The translations under genes were made by a program, and so were the position numbers. From NCBI GenBank assembly GCA_002352225.1, contig DEIA01000009.1, positions 30,791 to 94,790 on the forward strand: a DNA stretch of 64,000 nt, read 5' to 3'. Shown in pieces: positions 26,501-33,757 of this stretch (the first letter of the stretch is position 1; each line of letters opens with the position of its first letter). The notes below the pieces were generated by a model that was not told the origin of the DNA, searched no databases, and saw nothing but the letters and a program-made list of their open reading frames with translations. The DNA comes from Flammeovirgaceae bacterium UBA2786. GTDB lineage: Bacteria > Bacteroidota > Bacteroidia > Cytophagales > Cyclobacteriaceae.

Positions 26501-26734
26501 CTGCTGGGCCTCACCCGGGCATTTCTCTACTCGGGTACGCGCAACCTTGTGGTTTCTTTATGGAAGGTTGAAGACGAAAGCACTTCTTCATTAATGAAAG
26601 ATTTCTATACCGACCTGGTTAGTACAAGCAATATTTCTGAAGCGTTGCACACGGCCAAACTAAAAGTACTTAAACGCGACCCTAATTTGCCTCCGGCCTA
26701 TTGGGCAGCCTTTATTCACATTGGCCTCGATTAG
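23531..26734 (+). CDS. Secreted TPR-CHAT caspase-like protease
   Basis: This 1067-residue protein has a short signal peptide (MRRYWLIGIFVTSITQAQQ), a long array of tetratricopeptide-like helical repeats (about 40-560), a coiled linker, and a C-terminal CHAT domain (about 740-1067). The CHAT dyad is intact: His931 in HFATHGF and Cys978 in CLSACETGRG, plus GEGLLGLTRAFLYSGTRNLVVSLW typical of the fold. CHAT proteins are caspase/separase-related peptidases; some are activated by partner proteins bound to the TPR part. This copy is predicted to act in the periplasm or outside. It is the last gene of a unit with 3-nt gaps. Confidence 0.92.
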   Translation: MRRYWLIGIFVTSITQAQQSALQQSLNFEDVRAASFYYQNITGAASQTITLAEIRILENNYNEALSILRSNKHYYVTPELEGQFWLLSAVALHKNQLFKQSDEAFNNALKLFNKTDEKIIWLAQYQYWKTLVLLERNRLDESAHAAHAALRFYNQDSTTNYIKKAKLLLWLGGVKKGQDQLDSAKIYLLRSLSLFQNSPLDKNLEIVKVYNNLANVYAKEWSYIKAKDYYEKSIKLNEEKIRNYNELVFACSNFAVFYSDFENQIKAEYWFDQAMQWMKKSPLDPIRSAQLLQNYGSALTKQFEIEKAIDIFKQALQLIEPWKQDREDIYSQILINMATSYALLNQLDKIEPIDNALSQIAEVLKSKWPDQDKRYLLWRIQKSEIEGKFLQALELIYQIEQTFTHSTLTDYKIEVLEYKATCLNNLRRYSESLPVYKQVYQYHLNNKPITHSLVISTLNNIGSVFFYQNQNDSASFYLNQAKTNNLLPLDKVLSEESRFSSKIEWIVSNYYLLQLAKNSYHNGLINFEQLELSDGLVLSTLNILDSKRVELTHEADRMNLARLARDFFDEALDFFFILSQKRPVYINKAFLISEKAKYQALHKAIGLDRLNNFTRVASKILVEEKNLTNKVAQIEYQFAQEIAKNSEPINELLQEYEREWGVTSTRLNYLIDSIKNKLPDYYDLKFNKTTVSITELQHNFLQSNEQIWVSYYMGEATTYAIVITPHQTSFLNLGSSSEIRKQFKALNNFASQFSMNVEEIKTISEKLYAILLKPVKASLSKKENKIKKIVVIPDDVLNSLNFELLIDSAGKPYLSYALYNNQFSYGFSSTLLWMTFGDKAARKLEGAQLLAFAPEFDNEGPVTGTRDGEGDIYNSFGFQALQKNQEEVKQISIIANRKKLRSQIYLGKSADEYMLKKTDLDQFDIIHFATHGFTDAGVNAASGIAFAKNASSKEDDILFMDEIFNLRNNAYLVCLSACETGRGLYKNGEGLLGLTRAFLYSGTRNLVVSLWKVEDESTSSLMKDFYTDLVSTSNISEALHTAKLKVLKRDPNLPPAYWAAFIHIGLD

Positions 26735-26830
26735 ATACTTGTACGATTTTACTTTGCTTTTTGCCACTGATCAAAAATACACCCATTGATTTAATTCATT
26801 GCGTACTTTCGCGCTCTAACCCCAGCACGT

Positions 26831-29656
26831 ATGTCATTCCGGATTTTCGTTTTTCTGGTATTGCTTGGCCCCTTGGCTCTTGCTCAGAAAAAAACAACAA
26901 CTCAACCCGCCCCAAAAAAACCACTCGATCCTTCCGTATACGATGGCTGGAAGGATATTACCTACAAAGCCCTTACACCCGATGGCAGTTATGCAGCCTT
27001 TACCATAAACCCGCAGGAGGGCGATGGCAAAGGGGTATTCTATAGCTTGAAAACCAACGTACAAGATTCAGTTAAACGCGCTGCTGAAATCGCATTAACT
27101 TTCGATAACAAATACGCAGTATTCAAAATCAAGCCGCAGCACCAACTGGTAAAAGACCTGCGCAGGCAGAAAAAGAAAAAAGAAGATTTGCCCAAAGATT
27201 CACTCGGCATCTTTACGTTTGCTACAAGAAAAACAGAAAAGATTGCCAACGTAAAATCATTTAAGGTTCCTGAAAAAGCTGGTCAATGGGCAGCCTGGCA
27301 ACTAGAGGCGCTCAAAGAAGAAAAACCAAAAACCAAACCCGATACAGTTAAAAAAGCCGAACCCGCCAAACCTAAAAAGGTAAAGAAGAATACTGATGAG
27401 AATGGCTACACATTGGTGCTACGAAATCTAAACACCAAACAGGATGTTCAGTTTGGGTTTGTAAAAGATTACGCCTTCGCCAAATTCGGGCAGGGGCTTT
27501 TGTTTCACACTACCGGCAACGATTCAACCATGAAGGCCGGCATGTATTGGTACGATCTTCAAAAGGCAGAGTTAAAACAACTGCACGAAGGCAAATCAAA
27601 ATACAAATACAAGGGCCTGGCAATAAGTGAAGATGGTACACAAACTTCTTTTCTGTTGGATAGCGATACCACCAAAGCACCTAATCATTTCTTTTCACTT
27701 TATTATTGGAAACAAGGCGAAGCAACAGCCACAACTCTCGTAAATGATAAAACTTCTCAGGTTCCGGCCAATTGGTTTGTGAGCGAACATTCCGCTCTCA
27801 ATTTCTCGAAAGATGGCAGCAAACTTTTTTTTGGTCTCGCGCCTAAGCCTTTGGTTCAGGATACTTCCCGGCTGGAAGAAGAAATAATAAAAGTAGAAGT
27901 ATGGAACTGGAAAGACAGTGTATTGCAAACCCAACAAAACAGCCGGCTGGAGTCTGATAAAAGACGCGCTTATCAAACTGCAATTAATCTCTCAGATAAA
28001 TCAATTGCATTACTTGGCAGCACTACAATACCTCAGGTTATATTGGCCGATGAAGGGAATGCTCCTATTGCTTTAGGGCTTTCGGATTTACCGTATCGGT
28101 GGAGCAATTTCTATGATGTAACCGGGTACACCGATGCGTATATGGTAGACGTTAAGACAGGAAGCAAAACAAAAATTGCAGAAAAAATCAAAGGCAATAT
28201 TTCTATATCACCTAAAGGGAAATATGCTTTCTGGTTTAGTCTACCCGATACCGCGTGGTTTGCTTACGATGTAGCCGGCAACAAAACAAAATCACTTACT
28301 AAAACCCTCCCTGTCTCGTTTGCCGATGAAGAAGACGATCATCCGGATTATCCGTCTGGCTATGGTTTTGCCGGCTGGTTAGAAAACGACACACGCTTCC
28401 TGGTATACGATCGGTACGACATCTGGTCTGTCGATCCGCAGGGGAACACACCGGCTGTTAATCTCACCAAAGTGGGGCGCACCCAGAAAATAACGTTCAG
28501 AAATGTTTGGCTTAACCGCGAAGAAAAATTTATCAAACCCGATGCAAATCTCCTGCTCAGCTCTTTTGATGAGCAAACCAAAACGGCTCAATACTACAGC
28601 TATTCTTTAAAAACCGGTGAGCTTAAAAAATTAACCTCCGGTAATTATCGCTATGCGGGTGTAACCAAAGCCCTGAACAGCGACAATATTCTTTTCACCC
28701 GTGAAAGTTTCAGCGAGTTCCCTGATCTGTGGGTCACCAATCTCTCTTTCACTAATCCGAAGAAAATCAGCACAGCCAATCCACAACAAAAAAATTACCT
28801 GTGGGGAACAGTTGAACTGGTGAATTACACTTCGTTGGATAATGTTCCGTTGCAGGGGTTGTTATACAAGCCTGAAAATTTCGATCCAAAAAAGAAATAT
28901 CCGATGCTGGTGTATTTCTATGAGAAGAGTAGTGATGGCTTGTATTCGTATTTCAAGCCACAGCCTGCGTGGTCTATCATACAACGTATAATGTGTGTGA
29001 GTAACGGCTACCTGGTATTTGTGCCCGACATTGTATATAAAAATGGCTTGCCGGGCGAAAGCGCATACAACTGCATTATGCCCGGTGTAAATCAATTAAT
29101 AGGTACTGGATTTGTTGACGAAAAAAACATTGGTATCCAGGGGCAAAGCTGGGGCGGGTATCAAACCGCTTATGTGATTACGCGCACCAATTTATTTAAA
29201 GCAGCCGGTGCAGGTGCTGCCGTGGTAAACATGACCAGCGCCTATGGTGGCATTCGCTGGGGCAGCGGTATGAGTCGTATGTTCCAGTATGAAAGAACGC
29301 AGAGTCGCATTGGTGGAACGCTTTGGGAGAAACCATTATACTTTATTGAGAACTCTCCATTATTCTATGCCGATAAAATTCAAACCCCGGTGTTGATCAT
29401 GCAAAATGATAAAGACGATGCCGTACCCTGGTACCAGGGTATTGAGTTTTACATGGCCTTGCGCAGGTTACAAAAACCCGTTTGGATGCTTGTGTATAAT
29501 GATGAAGTGCATAATTTACAGAAACGTCAAAATCGTGAGGATTACGACATTCGGCTGATGCAGTTTTTCGATTACTACCTGAAGGGGGCCCCTGAGCCTC
29601 AGTGGATGACCAAAGGTATTCCGGCAATAGAGAAAGGAATTACAAAGGGATATTAG
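26831..29656 (+). CDS. Secreted S9-family prolyl oligopeptidase-like peptidase
   Basis: This 941-residue protein begins with a signal peptide (MSFRIFVFLVLLGPLALAQ), then a beta-propeller half and a C-terminal alpha/beta hydrolase. The catalytic triad is recognisable: Ser773 in GQSWGGYQTA, an Asp in QNDKDDAVPW and a His in DEVHNLQK. A Lys-rich insertion at about 155-190 (KPKTKPDTVKKAEPAKPKK) looks like an unstructured linker. It degrades short peptides in the periplasm or outside. A hairpin terminator follows at 29670-29711. Confidence 0.92.
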   Translation: MSFRIFVFLVLLGPLALAQKKTTTQPAPKKPLDPSVYDGWKDITYKALTPDGSYAAFTINPQEGDGKGVFYSLKTNVQDSVKRAAEIALTFDNKYAVFKIKPQHQLVKDLRRQKKKKEDLPKDSLGIFTFATRKTEKIANVKSFKVPEKAGQWAAWQLEALKEEKPKTKPDTVKKAEPAKPKKVKKNTDENGYTLVLRNLNTKQDVQFGFVKDYAFAKFGQGLLFHTTGNDSTMKAGMYWYDLQKAELKQLHEGKSKYKYKGLAISEDGTQTSFLLDSDTTKAPNHFFSLYYWKQGEATATTLVNDKTSQVPANWFVSEHSALNFSKDGSKLFFGLAPKPLVQDTSRLEEEIIKVEVWNWKDSVLQTQQNSRLESDKRRAYQTAINLSDKSIALLGSTTIPQVILADEGNAPIALGLSDLPYRWSNFYDVTGYTDAYMVDVKTGSKTKIAEKIKGNISISPKGKYAFWFSLPDTAWFAYDVAGNKTKSLTKTLPVSFADEEDDHPDYPSGYGFAGWLENDTRFLVYDRYDIWSVDPQGNTPAVNLTKVGRTQKITFRNVWLNREEKFIKPDANLLLSSFDEQTKTAQYYSYSLKTGELKKLTSGNYRYAGVTKALNSDNILFTRESFSEFPDLWVTNLSFTNPKKISTANPQQKNYLWGTVELVNYTSLDNVPLQGLLYKPENFDPKKKYPMLVYFYEKSSDGLYSYFKPQPAWSIIQRIMCVSNGYLVFVPDIVYKNGLPGESAYNCIMPGVNQLIGTGFVDEKNIGIQGQSWGGYQTAYVITRTNLFKAAGAGAAVVNMTSAYGGIRWGSGMSRMFQYERTQSRIGGTLWEKPLYFIENSPLFYADKIQTPVLIMQNDKDDAVPWYQGIEFYMALRRLQKPVWMLVYNDEVHNLQKRQNREDYDIRLMQFFDYYLKGAPEPQWMTKGIPAIEKGITKGY

Positions 29657-29669
29657 ATTTTTTCAGGAA

Positions 29670-29711
29670 GGGGTGTCAGGCAGCATTACAAATGCCTGTA
29701 CCTCTTTTTTC
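29670..29711 (+). terminator. Terminator after the S9 peptidase
   Basis: CAGGCA at 29677-29682 pairs with TGCCTG at 29693-29698, and the stem is extended imperfectly outward. A run of T residues follows at 29705-29710. Confidence 0.65.
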
Positions 29712-29759
29712 TGGATTTTATAGCAAGGCTTTTCTATCATTTTTTAAACGCAACCTTTG

Positions 29760-29767
29760 TAGATTTG
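29760..29767 (+). promoter_or_regulatory. -7 element for the dinB-family gene
   Basis: TAGATTTG matches TAnnTTTG exactly, 19 nt before the preferred start codon. No good -33 box is visible upstream, so the element is only a candidate. Confidence 0.4.
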
Positions 29768-29785
29768 CTCAAGAATGTATTTACA

Positions 29786-30256
29786 ATGAAAGATTTTTTC
29801 CTAAGGTGGTATAGCTACAATGCCTGGGCCAATCGCAAGTTGATTGCCTGCCTTGAGCAACAACAGGTAAGTGATGAGAAAATTCTTACTGTAATGAGTC
29901 ATTTGCTGGCTGCTAATTTTATTTGGATTAACCGCATCAAAGGCTTGCCGAAAAGTGAATACAAACTGTGGGGCACCTATTCTTTGGCCGAACTCAAAAC
30001 CATGGGGCAGGAAGCCGACAAGCAATGGATGGATTTTGTGAACGCGCAAGATGATTTTAACCGGGTGCTTAAATACAAAAACTATGTGGGCGATTATTAC
30101 GAAACCAATGTAGAGCAAATCATGATTCACCTGGTAAATCATGGCAGCTACCACCGCGGGCAGGTAGCGATGTTGTTGCGACAGAAAGGCTATGAACCTG
30201 TAAATACCGATTACATAACGTACGACCGCGTATTGACGGGTCAATTGAAAGATTAA
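29786..30256 (+). CDS. DinB-family putative metal-dependent protein
   Basis: The 156-residue form starts at the ATG at 29786 (MKDFFLRWYSYNAWAN), preferred over 29765 because family members start at this point. The four-helix DinB fold has a conserved metal triad: one His in MSHLLAANFIWINRI and two in HLVNHGSYHRGQV. Members act as thiol-dependent transferases or hydrolases; the substrate here is unknown. A 23-nt gap to the dienelactone hydrolase gene suggests a shared transcript. Confidence 0.88.
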   Translation: MKDFFLRWYSYNAWANRKLIACLEQQQVSDEKILTVMSHLLAANFIWINRIKGLPKSEYKLWGTYSLAELKTMGQEADKQWMDFVNAQDDFNRVLKYKNYVGDYYETNVEQIMIHLVNHGSYHRGQVAMLLRQKGYEPVNTDYITYDRVLTGQLKD

Positions 30257-30279
30257 ATCACTTCATTAACTTATAACCT

Positions 30280-31134
30280 ATGAAAACCAGATTCACTGTA
30301 TTGCTTCTGATGACTGTGTTTGCTGTGCGAGCCCAGCAGTTGTCGCTAAACGATGGCATTACCATTTGCCATACTTCACCCACCGAGAAGTTTGCCTTGT
30401 TTGCGCAAGACGATAACTTCACTATGTCTCACCCCGATCCGCTGCCGTATGTGCACCAAAGCGAAGTGGGTAAAATGATCACGTTTAAAACCCCCGATGG
30501 AAAGGAGGCCAACGCTTATTTAATAATGGCCAAAAAGAAAACCGACAACTGGATTTTTGTTTTTCAGGAGTGGTGGGGATTGAATGATCACATCAAACGT
30601 GAATCAGAAAAATTATATACTGATTTGGGCAATGTAAATGTGTTGGCTTTGGATATGTACGATGGCAAATTAGCCACGGTAGCAGCCGATGCCGGTAAGT
30701 ATATGGGCGAGTTTAAACAAGATCGCGGTAACGCCATTGTAAAGGGCGCTCTTGAATATGCCGGCAAGAATGCAAAAGTGGGAACCATTGGCTGGTGCTT
30801 TGGTGGTGGCCAGTCTATGCAGGCAACCTTAACTGCAGGTAAACAGGCAGCAGGTTGTGTAATTTATTATGGTATGCCCGAATCGGATGTAGAAAGACTG
30901 AAAACATTAAATGCCGATGTGCTGAACATCTGGCCAACACAAGATCAATGGATTAACAAAGACATGATCGATAAGTTTGAAGCTAACATGAAAACAGCCG
31001 GTAAGAAAGTAACCACCAAAGCTTACGATGCCGATCATGCCTTTGCCAACCCAAGCAACCCTAAATTCAATACCGGGTTTACGGCCGATGCCTACAAGCA
31101 CACGCTTGAGTTTTTTAAAGCAAGACTTAAGTAG
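30280..31134 (+). CDS. Secreted dienelactone hydrolase-family protein
   Basis: This 284-residue alpha/beta hydrolase has a signal peptide (MKTRFTVLLLMTVFAVRAQ). The nucleophile is Cys173 in GWCFGGGQ, the usual Cys of dienelactone hydrolases, with Asp in WPTQDQW and His in DADHAFANP completing the triad. The segment FVFQEWWGLNDHIKRESEKL is the family signature. Dienelactone hydrolases cleave cyclic ester intermediates of aromatic degradation, but exported paralogues have unknown substrates. It converges on the CBS gene through a long hairpin. Confidence 0.9.
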   Translation: MKTRFTVLLLMTVFAVRAQQLSLNDGITICHTSPTEKFALFAQDDNFTMSHPDPLPYVHQSEVGKMITFKTPDGKEANAYLIMAKKKTDNWIFVFQEWWGLNDHIKRESEKLYTDLGNVNVLALDMYDGKLATVAADAGKYMGEFKQDRGNAIVKGALEYAGKNAKVGTIGWCFGGGQSMQATLTAGKQAAGCVIYYGMPESDVERLKTLNADVLNIWPTQDQWINKDMIDKFEANMKTAGKKVTTKAYDADHAFANPSNPKFNTGFTADAYKHTLEFFKARLK

Positions 31135-31138
31135 GGAT

Positions 31139-31213
31139 AAGTTGAAAGTGAGAAGTAAAAAGTGGATGGTTAGATCTTTCCACTTTAAACTTCTCGCTTC
31201 TCACTTTCAACTT
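31139..31213. repeat. Long interrupted inverted repeat between convergent genes
   Basis: The outer arms AAGTTGAAAGTGAGAAG (31139-31155) and its exact complement (31197-31213) pair over 17 bp. An inner pair AAAGTGGA (31159-31166) and TCCACTTT (31179-31186) continues the stem. The right arm reaches the stop codon of the CBS gene. It probably serves as a bidirectional terminator, and its length and regularity also resemble a mobile hairpin element. Confidence 0.75.
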
Positions 31214-31637
31214 AGTATTGTTCCAGCATATACCGGATTACATCGGTAGTGGTTACAATGCCCACCAGTTTGGTTTCGTCTTTATCATCTACTACGGGCA
31301 GAGCATGAAACTCTTCGGTAGAGAGAATTTCGGCAACCTGTTTTATTGTTTCGTTGGCTTTTACCACCCTTGGCCGGTGCGACATAACCTGGGAGATGGT
31401 AAGCATATCAAAAACCGCTTCATCCGCATCATCCTGCCCGGCAAACAAACTGCTGAAGGTTAACCGGTTCAAATCGGTTTTGCTGATAATCCCTACCAGT
31501 TGCTTTCCATAAATAACCGGTACATGTCGTATGCCGTGTTTGCGAATAAGTTCCCGTACATCGGTTAGTTTATCTTCCAGTTGCACCACATGAATATCCC
31601 GTGTCATAATGGTGTTTACAAGTTCTCGCTTTCTCAT
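31212..31637 (-). CDS. CBS-domain pair protein
   Basis: This 141-residue protein consists of two CBS domains: the first near MTRDIHVVQLEDKLTDVRELI with HVPVIYGKQLVGIISKTDL, the second near MSHRPRVVKANETIKQV with HALPVVDDKDETKLVGIVTTTDV. Such stand-alone pairs bind adenosine nucleotides and regulate a partner enzyme or channel. The partner is not evident here. It has no signal peptide. Its stop codon lies within the right arm of the long hairpin. Confidence 0.9.
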   Translation of the reverse strand: MRKRELVNTIMTRDIHVVQLEDKLTDVRELIRKHGIRHVPVIYGKQLVGIISKTDLNRLTFSSLFAGQDDADEAVFDMLTISQVMSHRPRVVKANETIKQVAEILSTEEFHALPVVDDKDETKLVGIVTTTDVIRYMLEQY

Positions 31638-31739
31638 AGCTATATGGGTTAATGTGTAAGTAATCTTTGTTTCTTATCAAAGATTGTTTTCTTACTAACA
31701 ATACCCTATGAGAAGGATCAGACTATAAGATGACTTTCG

Positions 31740-33386
31740 TCACTCCCACACTACCACTCCAGATTGTGTATGATACCAGGTGGAATATTTAGGCAGATGA
31801 ATTTTTTCTACTTCGTTGCGTTTTACTTTCAGGGTTGGAGTAAGCAAGCCATTTTCAACAGTCCAGTCGGTTTTCATAATCACCACCTTCTCCAGTTTTT
31901 CATACGTCTCAAGTCCCGGGTTTATTTCCTGAATTGAACTTTCCAGACTTTTAATCAACTCTTCTTTTGATTTGGCTTTGCCAGCCGCAGAGAGAACAAC
32001 CAAAACTATGGGTTGCGGAATGCCCATACCCACCACACAGGCTAATTCCACATTGGTATTTGCCAATAACTTCATTTCAATTGGTGTTGGCGCAATGTAT
32101 TTTCCTTTGTCTGTTTTAAACTGATCTTTTACCCGGCCGGTTATAGTCAGGTACTTATCTGCAGAAATTTCTCCCTGATCGCCCGTCTTCAAATAGCCTT
32201 CTTCATCAAACAATTCTTTGGTTAGTTCAGGTTCTTTGTAATATCCTAAGGTTAGCCCGGGGCACTTTACCCGTATTTCACCACCTTCGGCAATTTTTAC
32301 CAGTAATCCTTGTAACGGAGTGCCTACCGTACCATGGCGGTTAGCTTCATTGCGGTTAAAGTGGGCATACACACAATCTTCTGTCATTCCATAAGCCTGA
32401 AGAATACGCACACCCAGTTTTTCAAACCATTTTACCAGATCAGGAGAAATCGGGGCTGCGCCACTAAAAATTTGTTTGGCACGTGAAAGCCCAAGGCCCT
32501 TCTTCACTTTATTTCTGATGAGTGAACTTACTAATGGAATAGCAAGCAGTGTATCTAATTTTTTCTGCGGAAGCTTTTCTAAAATTTTCTCCTGGAACTT
32601 TGCCCAGATACGTGGCACAGCAAAGAAGTGAGTAGGTTGTGTATCGGCCAGGTTTTTTGGAAACGATTCAAGCGTTTCAGGGAAGGAGAATGTTCCTCCC
32701 TGATAAATGCACATCATCTCAATGCCCATGCGTTCTGCAATGTGGCTCATGGGCAGATAAGAAAATACAACCGGATGTTGTTGAATGCCCAGTTCAGAAC
32801 AGCCCTGCGAAACCGTTCGATCGAATGCTGATGCGCTGTGCATTACGCCTTTCGGTTTTCCGGTTGTCCCGGACGTGTACATGATAGTAAGCAAGTCATC
32901 TCCTTTCCAAACATGAGGTTCGGCTATTGGACTATGTTGTTTAATCCATTGATCCCAGTCATTTTGTTCTGCAACATCATACGTGCTTATACCGAGTTTT
33001 ATCACGTTGCCGGGGATTCCGGCTTTCTGAGCATCATAAGTATCGAGCTTACCCACGATAATCAGTTTCGATTCGCTGTGTTCCAGAATTTGTTGAATGG
33101 ATGGAGCAGGAAGCGTTGCGTACAGAGGCACAGAAATATGTCCGGCCATCATAATAGCAAGGTCGGCCATTACCCAATGCGCACAATTTTTTGAAATCAA
33201 CGCAATGTTACTCCCTTTCGGGAAGTTGAGTGATTGAATGCCCCCGGCCACACGCCTTATTTCGTCTCCGGCCTGCTGATACGTCCATGTTTTCCATTGG
33301 CCATTAAAAGGTTGACGGAGAAAGAGCTGATTGGGAATTTCTTTTTCCCATTTCAGAAACTGCTGCAGAGGAGTGCTGGCGTTCAT
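31740..33386 (-). CDS. AMP-binding long-chain acyl-CoA ligase
   Basis: The 548-residue adenylate-forming enzyme activates a fatty acid to its acyl-CoA. The AMP-binding signature is IMYTSGTTGKPKGVMH. Also present are YGMTEDCVYAHFNR (the YGxTE motif), EGYLKTGDQG and the ITGRVKDQFKTDKGKYIAP hinge and lysine region. It resembles the long-chain (FadD/ACSL-like) branch. No other fatty acid genes are adjacent; an acyl-CoA dehydrogenase is encoded at 54424. Confidence 0.92.
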   Translation of the reverse strand: MNASTPLQQFLKWEKEIPNQLFLRQPFNGQWKTWTYQQAGDEIRRVAGGIQSLNFPKGSNIALISKNCAHWVMADLAIMMAGHISVPLYATLPAPSIQQILEHSESKLIIVGKLDTYDAQKAGIPGNVIKLGISTYDVAEQNDWDQWIKQHSPIAEPHVWKGDDLLTIMYTSGTTGKPKGVMHSASAFDRTVSQGCSELGIQQHPVVFSYLPMSHIAERMGIEMMCIYQGGTFSFPETLESFPKNLADTQPTHFFAVPRIWAKFQEKILEKLPQKKLDTLLAIPLVSSLIRNKVKKGLGLSRAKQIFSGAAPISPDLVKWFEKLGVRILQAYGMTEDCVYAHFNRNEANRHGTVGTPLQGLLVKIAEGGEIRVKCPGLTLGYYKEPELTKELFDEEGYLKTGDQGEISADKYLTITGRVKDQFKTDKGKYIAPTPIEMKLLANTNVELACVVGMGIPQPIVLVVLSAAGKAKSKEELIKSLESSIQEINPGLETYEKLEKVVIMKTDWTVENGLLTPTLKVKRNEVEKIHLPKYSTWYHTQSGVVVWE

Positions 33387-33498
33387 CGGGTGTTAGGTTT
33401 AAATGCAATTCTATTTAGTGATAAAAAAGGGGAAATGAAATAAAGAATACGAGTGGCGGATAGAAAAGGAGCCTTGCAATGAACAATCTAATGCGGTT

Positions 33499-33651
33499 CT
33501 AAAAATCCCGGATAGTTGCCAGGTCGTGAAAACTCAGCACCCCTAGTCTTACTCCCAGGGTTAACTCGTGAGTTGTAAATTGTGTGCCCACCGATTGGTT
33601 TGTAGGGAGTTCAAATACATAACCAACCCGAAGATGATCACCCAGATTGAA
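33499..33651 (-). pseudogene. PorP/SprF-like C-terminal relic
   Basis: The minus strand encodes a 50-residue run without stop before a TAG at 33499-33501: LGDHLRVGYVFELPT and THELTLGVRLG are the recognisable parts. This is the C-terminal strand pattern of PorP/SprF-family outer-membrane proteins linked to the T9SS and gliding (x-LRxGYxxDxP ... G-x-HExxLxxRx). No start is present. It is a gene end fused to an unrelated relic at 33652-33757. Confidence 0.5.
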
Positions 33652-33757
33652 CCGTTATCTTTTTGTCCAGAATAGTAAAGCCCGCATAGGCATTCGGGCT
33701 TCCGTACACATACCACCGTATCGCTATCGGCACTGGCATCAATAGCTGCCTGTATGG
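33652..33757 (-). pseudogene. Relic of a right-handed beta-helix repeat protein
   Basis: On the minus strand IQAAIDASADSDTVV is followed, after a frameshift, by GSPNAYAGFTILDKKITV. This matches the opening coil of pectate-lyase-like repeat proteins (IQxAIDxAxxGDTVxVxxGxYxExxxIxKxIxI). It directly joins the PorP/SprF-like tail and the stop codon of the pseudouridine synthase gene. Both pieces look like deletion debris. Confidence 0.4.

Noticed and set aside
26701..27045. 114-residue ORF on the plus strand
   Set aside because: Overlaps the end of the CHAT gene and the start of the S9 peptidase gene in another frame; not family-like.
29801..30244. 147-residue ORF on the minus strand
   Set aside because: Fully antisense to the DinB-family gene and without a recognisable domain.
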